Positions 8,498 to 18,192 of a stretch of DNA of 64,000 bases are shown here, piece by piece; within the stretch, counting starts at the first letter, position 1; each line of letters starts with the position of its first letter. A program made the translations under genes and the position numbers. Source of the stretch: Pseudosulfitobacter sp. DSM 107133 (GTDB lineage Bacteria > Pseudomonadota > Alphaproteobacteria > Rhodobacterales > Rhodobacteraceae). The notes under the pieces are model-generated. The model made no database searches, was not told the DNA's origin, and was given only the letters and a program-made list of their open reading frames with translations. The stretch is taken from the NCBI RefSeq assembly GCF_022788695.1, contig NZ_CP085154.1:62001-126000 (forward strand). The letters run 5' to 3'.

Positions 8498-9310
8498 ATG
8501 GATTATCAGGACAAGGTTATTGTCGTCACCGGCGGGGCCAGCGGCATCGGTGCCGCGATGGTGCGCAAGTTTGCGGCCTTGGGTGCGCGGGTCTGCGTGG
8601 CCGATCTGAACATGGACGCAGCGCAGGGGCTGGCCGATCAGGTGGGCGGCATGGCGATGCTTTGCGATGTGACGTCCGAAGCCGACATCGTGGCGTTGTG
8701 TGACGGGGTTACCGCGACGTTGGGGCCGATTGATATGTTTGTCTCGAATGCAGGGTTGGGGCGTGGCCAGCCGGATCATGCGGCGTCGGCGTCGAATGAA
8801 ACATGGATGCTGAACTGGAACGTGCATGTGATGGCGCATGTTTACGCCGCGCGGGCGTTGCTGCCGCAGATGATTGAACGCGGGTCGGGGTATTTCGTCA
8901 ATGTCGCTTCGGCAGCGGGATTGCTGAACCAGATCGGTGATGCGGCCTATTCCGCGACGAAACACGCTGCTGTCAGCTTTGCTGAATCGCTGGCAATCAG
9001 CCATGGCCATGACGGAATCGGCGTATCTGTGCTGTGTCCGCAGTATGTGGCGACGCCGCTGATTGATCTGGCCGATGCAGATGCCGCCAACCATCCATCG
9101 TTGATGACGGCGGATGATGTGGCGCAGGCTACGATCGACGGGATTGCGCGCAAGCAGTTTCGCATTCTGTCGCACCCTGCGGTCGGCGAATACGTCAAGG
9201 TGCGTTCCAATGATCCCGACGCCTGGCTGGAAGGCATGCGCAGGCTCAAAGCCAAGGCGGAACGCGAGCTGGGTCAGGCCGGGATCAGGGATTTCTACAA
9301 GCTGGTTTAG
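8498..9310 (+). CDS. SDR family oxidoreductase
   Basis: The 270-residue classical short-chain dehydrogenase has the NAD(P)-binding motif VTGGASGIGAAM, the VSNAGLG stretch, and the catalytic Ser/Tyr/Lys in NVASAAGLL and YSATKHAAVSF. A GGAGAGAGAC leader precedes ATG 8498, ten bases after ilvA, so it is likely co-transcribed with ilvA. The substrate is not predictable. The C-terminal region (SNDPDAWLEGMRRLKAKAERELG) is longer than in FabG-type proteins. Confidence 0.85.
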   Translation: MDYQDKVIVVTGGASGIGAAMVRKFAALGARVCVADLNMDAAQGLADQVGGMAMLCDVTSEADIVALCDGVTATLGPIDMFVSNAGLGRGQPDHAASASNETWMLNWNVHVMAHVYAARALLPQMIERGSGYFVNVASAAGLLNQIGDAAYSATKHAAVSFAESLAISHGHDGIGVSVLCPQYVATPLIDLADADAANHPSLMTADDVAQATIDGIARKQFRILSHPAVGEYVKVRSNDPDAWLEGMRRLKAKAERELGQAGIRDFYKLV

Positions 9311-9360
9311 GCTCTGATCTGCTGGAATGTGTGCACCATCGACCTTGGCGAAGACTGATG

Positions 9361-9693
9361 CTAGGCCTCCAGAACACTGTTTTTTTGATCCAGAAAGCAG
9401 CTTTTTGAGGCATCATAGCTGTGCAACATCTGCGCGATGTCGACCTGATCGGCCTGACCCTGTCGGGCCATTTTCTCGCCTTTTTGGCACAGGTCAGAGA
9501 AATCTGAAAAGCCGAGGTTAAGCGCACAGCTTTTCAGGAAATGCAGGTCGTGTTTCAGATCGGCGGTATGCGGGGACTGGCGCATCCGCTCGGTCACCTC
9601 TTCAACCTCTTCGATAAACAGGTTGACCACCTCATCCATTTCTTCCGCGCCAATCTGGTCACGCAGCGCTGTTACCTGAGTCCAGTCAATCAT
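9361..9693 (-). CDS. Histidine phosphotransfer (Hpt) domain protein
   Basis: The 110-residue single-domain Hpt protein has its phosphoacceptor His at about position 51 in LHFLKSCALNLGF. Such proteins pass phosphoryl groups between receivers in phosphorelays. ATG 9693 is preceded by GGGAGG six bases upstream; an in-frame start at 9726 lacks this. It is divergently transcribed from a receiver-PP2C phosphatase gene across 156 bases, suggesting that the two belong to one signalling pathway. Confidence 0.83.
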   Translation of the reverse strand: MIDWTQVTALRDQIGAEEMDEVVNLFIEEVEEVTERMRQSPHTADLKHDLHFLKSCALNLGFSDFSDLCQKGEKMARQGQADQVDIAQMLHSYDASKSCFLDQKNSVLEA

Positions 9694-9849
9694 CGCAGCC
9701 TCCCTCTTGGGTCGTGGGGATAGCATGTCTGACAGAGGTAAATATTGCGTGAGTCATTCGATTTTTAGGCAGTTATCGCAATCTGATGACCATTCGTTAA
9801 CGGTGGTGGGCCACAAGTACGGGACAGAATTTGACGCGGAAATACTTTG

Positions 9850-11136
9850 ATGCAGGCAACCGTCCCGATTCAGACAGAGCAGCAGCACAGCGACGGGCCA
9901 GACCGGCGACGGCGGCGTATCGCGTTGATCGTGGATGACAGCCGTTTGCAGCGTCACATCCTGTGTAAAACGGTGCGCGGCTGGGGGTTCGACGTTGTCG
10001 AGGCGGCCTCGGGCGATGCGGCGCTGGAAATCTGTCGGGATGTGACCCCTGATCTGGTGCTCAGCGACTGGATGATGCCGGGCATGAACGGGCTGGAATT
10101 CTGCGATGCCTTTCGCAAGCTGGAAGGCGACGAATACGGCTATTTCATCCTGCTGACATCGAAATCGGAAAAAGAGGAAGTGGCACGCGGCCTTGAGGCC
10201 GGGGCCGATGATTTTGTCAGCAAGCCGGTGGATCTGAATGAATTGCGCGCGCGGATCACGGCGGGCGACCGCATTTTGCAGATGCAACGCGAACTGACAG
10301 GCAAGAACCAACTGATTTCGCAAACTTTACGCGAATTGCAACGCCTGTACGACAGTATCGACAAGGATCTGCTTGAGGCGAAAAAATTACAACAGTCTCT
10401 GGTGCGGGAACGCGCGGTTGCCTTTGAACAGGGGCATGTGTCGTTGCTGCTGCGTCCCAGCGGTCATGTCGGTGGTGATCTGGTCGGGTTCTTTCGTTCG
10501 GGCGACAACCATCTGGGGCTGTATGCCATTGATGTGTCGGGCCACGGGATCAGCTCGGCGCTGATGACGGCACGGCTCGCGGGCTATCTGTCGTCGACGG
10601 CACCGGATCAGAACGTGGCGTTGACGGCAAACTCTGACGGTATCTATCGCATTCGCCCGCCGCTTGAGGTCATGCGGGCGATCAACAATCTGGTTCTGAA
10701 CGAGATGGACACAGAGCACTATTTTACCATGCTTCTTGCCGATGTTGATCTGAACACGGGCAATGTTACCCTGGCACAGGCGGGCCATCCGCATCCTTTG
10801 GTGCAGCGCAGTGATGGGCGGATCGAGCAGGTCGGCCCCGGTGGATTTCCCGTGGGGCTGGTTCATGACGCCGAGTTTTCGCAGTTTGATCTGCAATTGC
10901 GTTCCGGCGACAGGCTTTTGCTGTGTTCCGATGGAGTCACGGAATGCCCGAACGATGCAGGTGATCTGCTGGACGAGGACGGGCTGGGACACATCATGCA
11001 CAGTCTTCATGGTGTCACCGGCCCCACATTTTTCGAGGCGCTGATCTGGAAGCTGAGTGAATTTGCGGGCAATCAGGATTTTCCCGACGACGTGTCGGGG
11101 GTGTTGTTCGAATATCAGGCCAGCCCCGCAACGTAG
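9850..11136 (+). CDS. Response regulator with SpoIIE/PP2C-type phosphatase output domain
   Basis: The 428-residue protein joins a receiver (DD29/30, phospho-Asp D73 in LVLSDWMMPGMNG, K125 in VSKPVD) to a linker coiled coil and a PP2C-like serine phosphatase. The phosphatase has metal-binding GHVGGDLVGFF and YAIDVSGHGISSALM, and later LLLCSDGVTECPN. This architecture is that of RsbU-like phosphatases that act on anti-anti-sigma factors; RbaY of Rhodobacter capsulatus is a known relative by architecture. No anti-sigma or STAS gene is adjacent. ATG 9850 follows a weak ribosome site. The end overlaps the convergent NUDIX gene by 22 bases. Confidence 0.87.
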   Translation: MQATVPIQTEQQHSDGPDRRRRRIALIVDDSRLQRHILCKTVRGWGFDVVEAASGDAALEICRDVTPDLVLSDWMMPGMNGLEFCDAFRKLEGDEYGYFILLTSKSEKEEVARGLEAGADDFVSKPVDLNELRARITAGDRILQMQRELTGKNQLISQTLRELQRLYDSIDKDLLEAKKLQQSLVRERAVAFEQGHVSLLLRPSGHVGGDLVGFFRSGDNHLGLYAIDVSGHGISSALMTARLAGYLSSTAPDQNVALTANSDGIYRIRPPLEVMRAINNLVLNEMDTEHYFTMLLADVDLNTGNVTLAQAGHPHPLVQRSDGRIEQVGPGGFPVGLVHDAEFSQFDLQLRSGDRLLLCSDGVTECPNDAGDLLDEDGLGHIMHSLHGVTGPTFFEALIWKLSEFAGNQDFPDDVSGVLFEYQASPAT

Positions 11137-11561
11137 CGCTGCAAGAACATCCGGTCGCCGGCGTTGCCGATGCTTTCGATTGCCTCGGCCCACGGCAACA
11201 CCAGCGTAATGTGGTCCGGTTCAATCGGATCGCAAATGCGCCGCGTCGGGTGCGCGACAAACACGGTACACAGCTTTTCGGCGCAAAGATCATACTCGGG
11301 CATGTAGACAAACCGCCGGAATGCGCCCAACCGCAGCGGTTGCGAGATCGCCCAGCCGGTTTCCTCCATCACCTCGCGGTGCAGTGTTTGCAGGGGGGAT
11401 TCGCCCGGATCAATGCCCCCACCGGGCAGCTGGATGTCCAGCCAGTCGCCTTGCTGACCCGTCAAAAGCACGCCGCCCGGAACCGGCAAAATCGCATAGG
11501 CGCCTGCGCGTTGGGTGTATTTCTGACCTTTGATCGGGGGCGGTCCCACGCGTCGGATCAT
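11115..11561 (-). CDS. NUDIX hydrolase
   Basis: The 148-residue protein carries a full Nudix box around GGGIDPGESPLQTLHREV followed by MEETGW, matching GX5EX7REUXEEXGU. It hydrolyses a nucleoside diphosphate linked to some moiety X; the substrate is unknown. It is convergent with, and overlaps by 22 bases, the receiver-PP2C gene. It is divergent from hslO across 77 bases. Confidence 0.85.
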   Translation of the reverse strand: MIRRVGPPPIKGQKYTQRAGAYAILPVPGGVLLTGQQGDWLDIQLPGGGIDPGESPLQTLHREVMEETGWAISQPLRLGAFRRFVYMPEYDLCAEKLCTVFVAHPTRRICDPIEPDHITLVLPWAEAIESIGNAGDRMFLQRYVAGLA

Positions 11562-11638
11562 GGCTTGCCCCTTTTACTGCGGATTGCGTCGCCTATATTG
11601 ACGCGATATGCCAACGACCGGCGCATAAGGAAACCCCA

Positions 11639-12628
11639 ATGACACTCGGAAACCAACTCGTGTGGGACGACACGGTCCTGCCTTTTCAGCTTGATGCCTC
11701 GGACATTCGTGGCCGCGTGGCGCGGCTGGACGGTGTGTTGGGCGGTATTCTCAAACAACATGACTATCCCACGCAGGTCGAAGCCCTGGTCGCCGAGATG
11801 GCGCTTCTGACGGCTTTGATCGGTCAAACCATTAAACTGCGCTGGAAGCTGTCGCTGCAAGTGCAATCCAAAGGTCCGGTGCGGATGATCGCGACCGATT
11901 ACTATGGTCCGTCCGAAGAGGGCGAGCCTGCCCGCATCCGCGCCTATGCCAGCTATGACGCCGACCGGCTGACCGATGGCGCGCCCATCGATAACGTCGG
12001 CGAGGGTTATTTTGCCGTCATTATCGACCAGGGCCAGGACATGGCACCCTATCAGGGTATTTCGCCGCTGGCGGGAACGTCGCTGGCGGCCAGTGCCGAG
12101 GCGTATTTTGCGCAGTCCGAGCAATTGCCGACACGGTTCCAGCTGAACTTTGGCAAAAGCACCGAAGGCAGCGGGGCGGAACATTGGCGTGCCGGGGGCG
12201 TGATGTTGCAGCACATGCCCGGAGCATCGCCGCTGATGGCGAAATCGGAAGGCGAGGGCGATGTTCTCAAGCCGTCCGACCTGCTGCATGGCGACAAGCA
12301 TGAGAACTGGAACCGCGTGAACATCCTGCTGGACACGGTCGAAGAGCTTGAGCTGATCGGCCCGCAAGTCCCGCCAAATGATTTGCTGCTGCGTCTCTTC
12401 CACGAGGAACTGCCGCGCGTGTTCGATACGCAAGCGGTGCGTTTTGGCTGCACCTGTTCGGAAGAGCGTGTACGCCAAAGCCTGTCGATCTATTCGGCGC
12501 GCGACATCGAAACGATGACAACAGACGATGGCCGCGTGACCGCCGATTGCCAGTTCTGCGGCGCGCATTACGATCTGGACCCGAAAACAGTTGGTTTTGA
12601 TGCAGAAAAGGCGCCCGGTGACGATTGA
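11639..12628 (+). CDS. hslO: Hsp33 redox-regulated chaperone
   Basis: This 329-residue protein matches Hsp33, a holdase chaperone switched on by oxidation of four zinc-binding cysteines. Those cysteines are visible as a CxC (GCTCSEERV) and a CxxC (DCQFCGAHYD) near the C-terminus. The N-terminal domain has the conserved ALIGQTIKLRWKLSLQVQSKGP stretch. ATG 11639 follows AAGGAAA. It leads a tight cluster with the NUDIX gene and cca. Confidence 0.95.
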   Translation: MTLGNQLVWDDTVLPFQLDASDIRGRVARLDGVLGGILKQHDYPTQVEALVAEMALLTALIGQTIKLRWKLSLQVQSKGPVRMIATDYYGPSEEGEPARIRAYASYDADRLTDGAPIDNVGEGYFAVIIDQGQDMAPYQGISPLAGTSLAASAEAYFAQSEQLPTRFQLNFGKSTEGSGAEHWRAGGVMLQHMPGASPLMAKSEGEGDVLKPSDLLHGDKHENWNRVNILLDTVEELELIGPQVPPNDLLLRLFHEELPRVFDTQAVRFGCTCSEERVRQSLSIYSARDIETMTTDDGRVTADCQFCGAHYDLDPKTVGFDAEKAPGDD

Positions 12629-13211
12629 TCTGAACGCCATCAAGGCCGCGCTGGACCGTCCGGGGCGGCCTTCGTCCGATTTTGACCTGAACCCTGGTAC
12701 GGTGCTGCCCGAGGGGCGTAAGCTGCGCCCGGCGGGTGTGCTGGCAGCGATGGTTGACGGCGCGGCGGGGCTGGAGCTGATCCTGACTACGCGGTCGTCG
12801 GCGCTGAAACATCACCCGGGGCAGATCGCCTTTCCCGGTGGCAAACAGGATGACACCGATACCGATGTGACCGCCGCTGCCCTGCGCGAGGCGCATGAGG
12901 AGATCGGCCTGCCGCCGGAACTGGTGCAGGTGCTGGGCACGCTGCCGCCGCATGAAACCGGCACCGGATTTCTGGTCACACCGGTTCTGGCCTATGTCGG
13001 CGAGCCGTTTCAGGTCTTGCCCGAAACCGGCGAAGTGGCCGAGGTGTTCCGGGTGCCGCTGAGCCATGTGCTGAACCCTGACAATTACATCACCCAATCA
13101 CGGCGCTGGCGCGGGGTGATGCGCACCTATTACACGGTGCCCTACGGTCCCTATTACATTTGGGGCGCAACCGCGCGTATGTTGCGGGCATGGACCGAAC
13201 GGATGACATGA
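12618..13211 (+). CDS. NUDIX hydrolase, CoA pyrophosphatase-like
   Basis: The 197-residue protein has the extended CoA-type Nudix motif: LKHHPGQIAFPGGKQDD, then AALREAHEEIGLPPE. It resembles NudL/PCD1-type enzymes that cleave coenzyme A into 4'-phosphopantetheine and 3',5'-ADP. I prefer GTG 12618, which has AAAAGG six bases upstream and overlaps the hslO stop. An ATG at 12600 would add six residues but has no ribosome site. Its stop overlaps the cca start (ATGA). Confidence 0.85.
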   Translation: MTIDLNAIKAALDRPGRPSSDFDLNPGTVLPEGRKLRPAGVLAAMVDGAAGLELILTTRSSALKHHPGQIAFPGGKQDDTDTDVTAAALREAHEEIGLPPELVQVLGTLPPHETGTGFLVTPVLAYVGEPFQVLPETGEVAEVFRVPLSHVLNPDNYITQSRRWRGVMRTYYTVPYGPYYIWGATARMLRAWTERMT

Positions 13212-14362
13212 AACTGTCTGCCGATGTGCCCTGGCTGAACGATGCCGGGGCGCTGGCGCTGTGTGCCGCACTTGAGGGTGCGGGGTTTCAGGCGTTGTTT
13301 GTCGGCGGCTGCGTGCGTAACGCGGTTCTGGGCGTTCAGGCCAGTGACATCGACATTGCCACCGATGCAACACCGGATCAGGTGCAAAAGGTCTGCAAAG
13401 ACGCCGGGTTCCGGACGATCCCGACCGGGATTGATCACGGCACGCTGACGGTGGTGATCGGGGGCGAACCCTATGAGGTCACCACCTTCCGCAATGACGT
13501 TGAAACCGATGGACGGCGTGCGGTCGTCGCCTTTTCCACCGATGTGACCGAGGATGCGCGGCGGCGTGATTTCACGATGAACGCGCTCTATGCCCGCGCG
13601 GATGGCACGGTGGTTGACCCGCTGGGCGGTTTGCCCGATGCGCTGGCGCGGCGGGTGGTGTTCATTGACGATGCCACCGACCGCATCCGCGAAGATTATC
13701 TGCGCATTTTGCGGTTCTTCCGGTTCTCCGCATGGTACGCGGACCCCGCGCATGGTTTTGACGCCGATGCGCTGGCCGCAATAGCGGACCATCTAGACGG
13801 GCTGGCGCAGCTGTCCGCCGAACGGGTCGGGGCCGAGATGACCAAGCTGCTGGGCGCGCCCGATCCCGCACCTGCCGTGGCGGTGATGGAGCGCGTGGGC
13901 GTGTTGGCACAGGTGTTGACCGGCGCACAGGTGCGGTGGCTGGCGCCGCTGATCCACGCCGAATCCATGCTTGACCTGTCACCCGATCCGATGCGCCGTC
14001 TGGCGGTTCTGGGGGGCGAGGATGTGGCCGACCGGTTGCGTTTGTCACGGGCGGATGCGCGGAAACTCGCGGTTCTGCGTGAGCTTGCGGGCACCGGCGA
14101 AGGAGCCGCCGAACTGGGTTATCGCCACGGACGGAACGTCGCGCTGGATGTGATTGCACTGCGGTCTGCGTTGTTCGAAACGCCTGTAAACGTGGGCGAT
14201 GCGGCAGCCGCGGCCCGGGGTGATGCGGCAAAGTTTCCAATCGCTGCGGGTGATCTGATGCCCGCGCTGCATGGCCCGGAACTGGGTGCAAAGCTGAAAG
14301 AGTTGGAGGCGCGTTGGATCGCTTCGGACTTTAAGCTGACCCGCGCGCAGCTTTTGGGCTGA
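13208..14362 (+). CDS. cca: CCA tRNA nucleotidyltransferase
   Basis: The 384-residue class II enzyme adds or repairs the 3' CCA end of tRNA. It shows LFVGGCVRNAVLG, the metal-binding DIDIATDATPD, RRRDFTMNALYA and the RNA-binding EDYLRILRFFRFSA segment. ATG 13208 overlaps the upstream NUDIX stop by four bases, so translation is likely coupled. A further in-frame upstream extension is antisense to no family residues and was dropped. Confidence 0.95.
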   Translation: MKLSADVPWLNDAGALALCAALEGAGFQALFVGGCVRNAVLGVQASDIDIATDATPDQVQKVCKDAGFRTIPTGIDHGTLTVVIGGEPYEVTTFRNDVETDGRRAVVAFSTDVTEDARRRDFTMNALYARADGTVVDPLGGLPDALARRVVFIDDATDRIREDYLRILRFFRFSAWYADPAHGFDADALAAIADHLDGLAQLSAERVGAEMTKLLGAPDPAPAVAVMERVGVLAQVLTGAQVRWLAPLIHAESMLDLSPDPMRRLAVLGGEDVADRLRLSRADARKLAVLRELAGTGEGAAELGYRHGRNVALDVIALRSALFETPVNVGDAAAAARGDAAKFPIAAGDLMPALHGPELGAKLKELEARWIASDFKLTRAQLLG

Positions 14363-14511
14363 CATTCCCCGCGTTTCGGGCTATCTGGATGCAAGACACG
14401 AGGAGAGTGCGACATGTACCGCGGGATTTGGTTTTCATAACCACAGCTGATTGAACGGGCTGCAATCGAGCGCAAGCCCCAGTTGAATTCCGTCTTTCCT
14501 ACAGGTCCCTC

Positions 14512-16350
14512 ATGTTCAAATTTTTCGAAAACCTCGTCGATCCCTATGCGCCTTTTGCCGAAACCAACACACCGCCCACGCGGTTGTGGCCGTTCATGCG
14601 CGAGTATGCCAAGCCGTTCAAAACAGTGTTTGTCCTGACGGGCATTCTGTCCATCGTCATAGCCGCGATTGAAATCGGGCTGATCTATTACATGGGGCGG
14701 GTCGTTGACCTGCTGCAAGGTACGCCTTCCGAAGTCTGGGCGGCGCACAAGGTCGAGCTGATCGCGGTAGCCATTTTTATCCTGACGTTGCGGCCGTTGA
14801 TCCAGTTGCTGGACGTGATGTTGCTGAACAACACGATCATCGTGAACTTTGGCACGTTGATCCGCTGGCGGTCGCACAAGCATGTCCTGCGGCAGTCCGT
14901 CGGCTGGTTCGAGAACGACTTTGCCGGACGCATCGCCAACCGCATCATGCAAACGCCTCCCGCCGCCGGCGAGGTGGTGTTTCAGGTGTTTGACGCGATT
15001 TCCTATTCGCTGGCCTATATGATCGGCGCGGCGATCCTGCTGTCCACGTCCGACGCACGGCTGTTGCTGCCGTTGGTGATCTGGATGGTGCTGTACGGAT
15101 TGCTGATCAACTGGACGACCCGGCGCGTCGGTCCCGCGTCCAAGGCGGCATCGGATGCGCGCAGCGCGGTCACGGGCCGTGTGGTCGATGCCTATACCAA
15201 CATTCATTCGGTCAAGATGTTCGCCCACCACGACAGCGAGCTGAACTATGCCAAGGAGGCGATCGAACACACGCGCAAGACGTTCCAGACCGAGATGCGG
15301 ATTTTCACCACGATGGATTTCTCGCTGGTGGTGCTGAACGGTCTGCTGATTGTCGGCGTTGTCGGTTGGGCGATTGCGCTGTGGGTTCAGGGGCAGGCGT
15401 CGGTCGGCACGGTTGCGGCGGCCACGGCGCTGGCGCTGCGGCTGAACGCGATGACCGGCTGGATCATGTGGGCGCTGACTACGTTCTTCCGCGAACTGGG
15501 TGTCGTGGCCGAAGGCATGGAAACCATTGCCCAGCCGGTGACGCTGGTAGACGCGCCCAAGGCGAAGCCGCTGGCGCTGACCGACGGGCGGATCGAGCTG
15601 AAGGCGTTGACGCATCACTATGGCCGCGCGTCCGGTGGGCTTGAGGCGATTGATCTGACGATCCAACCCGGCGAAAAGGTCGGGCTGATCGGACGGTCGG
15701 GCGCGGGCAAGTCCACGCTGGTCAAGCTGCTGTTGCGGTTTTACGACCCCGAAAGCGGGCGGATCGAGATTGACGGTCAGGACATCACCAAGGTGACGCA
15801 GGACAGTCTGCGGCTGAGTGTCGGTATGGTGCAGCAGGAAAGCAGCCTGTTGCATCGGTCGGTGCGCGAAAACATCCTGTACGGCAAACCCGATGCGACC
15901 GAGGCCGAGATGATCGCCGCCGCCAAACAGGCCGAGGCGCATGATTTCATCACCACGCTGACCGATCCGGCCGGCAACGTCGGCTATGACGCGCAGGTCG
16001 GCGAACGCGGTGTAAAGCTGTCGGGTGGTCAGCGTCAGCGGGTGACGCTGGCGCGGGTGATCCTGAAGAACGCGCCGATCCTGTTGCTGGACGAGGCGAC
16101 AAGCGCGCTGGACAGCGAGGTCGAGGAAGCGATTCAAGGCACGCTGTACAAGATGATGGAGGGCAAAACGGTGATCGCCATTGCGCACCGTCTGTCGACC
16201 ATTGCCGAAATGGATCGCATTCTGGTGCTGGACGCCGGAAAGATCATCGAAGACGGCAGCCACGACGCGCTTTTGGCCAAGGGCGGACTATATAGCCAGT
16301 TCTGGACCCGCCAGTCGGGCGGTTTCCTGAACCCAGAGGACCCGGCATGA
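14512..16350 (+). CDS. ABC exporter half-transporter (permease-ATPase fusion), first of a pair
   Basis: The 612-residue protein has an N-terminal six-helix exporter domain (about residues 1-330) and a C-terminal ATPase. The ATPase has Walker A (GRSGAGKST), signature (LSGGQRQR), Walker B (ILLLDEATSAL) and the switch His (AHRLST), all canonical. Its stop overlaps the ATG of a second half-transporter of similar size, so the two probably form a heterodimer with two competent ATP sites. The substrate is unknown; homologues are annotated as lipid or multidrug exporters. Upstream 14363-14511 carries a tiny possible leader ORF (14414-14440). Confidence 0.9.
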   Translation: MFKFFENLVDPYAPFAETNTPPTRLWPFMREYAKPFKTVFVLTGILSIVIAAIEIGLIYYMGRVVDLLQGTPSEVWAAHKVELIAVAIFILTLRPLIQLLDVMLLNNTIIVNFGTLIRWRSHKHVLRQSVGWFENDFAGRIANRIMQTPPAAGEVVFQVFDAISYSLAYMIGAAILLSTSDARLLLPLVIWMVLYGLLINWTTRRVGPASKAASDARSAVTGRVVDAYTNIHSVKMFAHHDSELNYAKEAIEHTRKTFQTEMRIFTTMDFSLVVLNGLLIVGVVGWAIALWVQGQASVGTVAAATALALRLNAMTGWIMWALTTFFRELGVVAEGMETIAQPVTLVDAPKAKPLALTDGRIELKALTHHYGRASGGLEAIDLTIQPGEKVGLIGRSGAGKSTLVKLLLRFYDPESGRIEIDGQDITKVTQDSLRLSVGMVQQESSLLHRSVRENILYGKPDATEAEMIAAAKQAEAHDFITTLTDPAGNVGYDAQVGERGVKLSGGQRQRVTLARVILKNAPILLLDEATSALDSEVEEAIQGTLYKMMEGKTVIAIAHRLSTIAEMDRILVLDAGKIIEDGSHDALLAKGGLYSQFWTRQSGGFLNPEDPA

Positions 16351-18179
16351 ACATTGCCAAATGGATACACGCCTTTCGTCCCGCAGACGGACCGCCACCA
16401 CAGACCCTGACCCCCTTCATGCGCTGGGCGCTGTCGGGGGCGTGGCCTGCGTTGTGGATCGCTGCGTTTTTCTCGGCGGCAGCGGGCACGGTCGAGGCGG
16501 GGACGGCGTGGATTCTGGGCAAGGTGATTGACGCCAGTTCGGCGCTGGGTCCTGACGGGTTCTTTGCGCCGGACAACCTTGTCCTGATCCTGGGCGCGGT
16601 TGCGTTCTTTCTGCTGGCGCGGCCCTTGTTGTTTGGTCTGTCCTCTTCGGCGAATGCGATCATCGTTCAGCCGAACCTGAACCCGCTGGTGCTGTCGCGT
16701 CTGCACCGCTGGACGCTGGGGCAATCGGTGCGGTTCTTTGACAACGATTTCGCCGGCCGTATCGCGCAAAAGCAGATGCAGACCGCGCGGGCGGTGACGG
16801 ATGTGGTAGTCGAGGTGATCAACGTCGTCGCCTTTGCGCTGGCGTCGCTGGCGGGGTCCATGCTGTTGCTGGTGGCGATTGACTGGAAGATCGGGCTGGG
16901 CTTTCTGGTCTGGCTGATGGGGTATTTCCTGATGATCCGCTGGTTCCTGCCGCGCATCCGCCATCGCTCTGCGGCGCGGGCGGGCGCGCGGGCGATGGTG
17001 TCGGGGCAGATCGTGGATACGATCACCAACATCAAGACGGTCAAGCTGTTCGCCCACGACGACCACGAAGACCGCGCGGCGCTGGGCGCCATGGGCAATT
17101 TCCGCCGGACCGCGCTGGATTTTGGCTATCTTTCGGCGGGCTTCCGGTTTTGCCTGATGACGCTGGCGGGGCTGTTGCCGGTGCTGCTGCTGGGCTGGAC
17201 GCTGATCCTGTGGAAACAGGGCATTGCCACACAGGGCGACATCGTCGCCGCCGGTGCCGTGGCCATCCGTATTGCGCAGATGACAGGTTGGGTCAGTTTC
17301 ACGCTGATGGCGATCTATTCCAGCGTGGGCGAGATCGAGGATGGTATTCACACACTGACGCCGCGCAACCGGACCGAAAACAACCCCGACGCGCGTGATC
17401 TGGACGTGGGACGGGGCGGCATCGTTATCAAGGACCTGGATTTTGCCTATGGACGCGACGTGGGCGGGATCTCGGGCGTGAACCTGCACATCGAGCCGGG
17501 GCAAAAGATCGGCATCGTCGGCGCATCGGGCGCGGGGAAGTCGACCCTCGTGGCGTTGCTGCTGCGGCTGTACGAGACCGAAGGCGGCACGATCAGCATT
17601 GATGGTACCGACACCAGCACCGTGACGCAGGAAAGCCTGCGGCGCAGCATCAGCATGGTCACGCAGGAAACCGCGATGTTCAACCGCTCGGCCATGGACA
17701 ACATCCGATACGGCCGCCCCGAGGCGACGGACGAAGAGGTGTTTCAGGCCGCCCGCGAGGCCGAGGCGCACAGCTTCATTCTGGATCTGGAAGACCACAA
17801 GGGCCGCGCCGGCTATCACGCCCATCTGGGCGAGCGCGGGGTGAAGCTGTCGGGTGGTCAGCGGCAGCGGATCGCATTGGCGCGCGCCATTCTGAAAAAC
17901 GCGCCGATCCTGATCCTGGACGAGGCAACCAGCGCGCTGGACAGCGAGGTCGAGGCGGCGATTCAATCGGCGCTGGACCGAGTGATGCAGGGCAAGACCG
18001 TGCTGGCCATCGCCCACCGTCTGTCGACGCTGACCGAAATGGACCGGATCATCGTGATGGATCAGGGCCGGATCGTCGAGGACGGCAGCCACGAGGCGCT
18101 GTTGAAAGAGGGCGGGCTGTACGCGCAGTATTGGAACCTTCAGTCGGGCGGGTTCCTGCGGACCGAAGCGGCAGAGTAG
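16347..18179 (+). CDS. ABC exporter half-transporter (permease-ATPase fusion), second of a pair
   Basis: The 610-residue protein is built like its upstream partner: a membrane domain with six predicted helices, then an ATPase with GASGAGKST, LSGGQRQR, ILILDEATSAL and AHRLST. It starts inside the partner's stop codon (ATGA), which argues for equal expression and a heterodimer. Compared with the partner, the catalytic residues of this ATPase are also intact, so it is not an asymmetric exporter with one dead site. A hairpin terminator follows 13 bases after the stop. Confidence 0.9.
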   Translation: MNIAKWIHAFRPADGPPPQTLTPFMRWALSGAWPALWIAAFFSAAAGTVEAGTAWILGKVIDASSALGPDGFFAPDNLVLILGAVAFFLLARPLLFGLSSSANAIIVQPNLNPLVLSRLHRWTLGQSVRFFDNDFAGRIAQKQMQTARAVTDVVVEVINVVAFALASLAGSMLLLVAIDWKIGLGFLVWLMGYFLMIRWFLPRIRHRSAARAGARAMVSGQIVDTITNIKTVKLFAHDDHEDRAALGAMGNFRRTALDFGYLSAGFRFCLMTLAGLLPVLLLGWTLILWKQGIATQGDIVAAGAVAIRIAQMTGWVSFTLMAIYSSVGEIEDGIHTLTPRNRTENNPDARDLDVGRGGIVIKDLDFAYGRDVGGISGVNLHIEPGQKIGIVGASGAGKSTLVALLLRLYETEGGTISIDGTDTSTVTQESLRRSISMVTQETAMFNRSAMDNIRYGRPEATDEEVFQAAREAEAHSFILDLEDHKGRAGYHAHLGERGVKLSGGQRQRIALARAILKNAPILILDEATSALDSEVEAAIQSALDRVMQGKTVLAIAHRLSTLTEMDRIIVMDQGRIVEDGSHEALLKEGGLYAQYWNLQSGGFLRTEAAE

Positions 18180-18192
18180 GACCGCACATGCA

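Noticed and set aside
6382..8499. Long open frames antisense to argG and ilvA
   Set aside because: Sense-strand proteins match their families along the full length; the antisense frames have no family features or ribosome sites.
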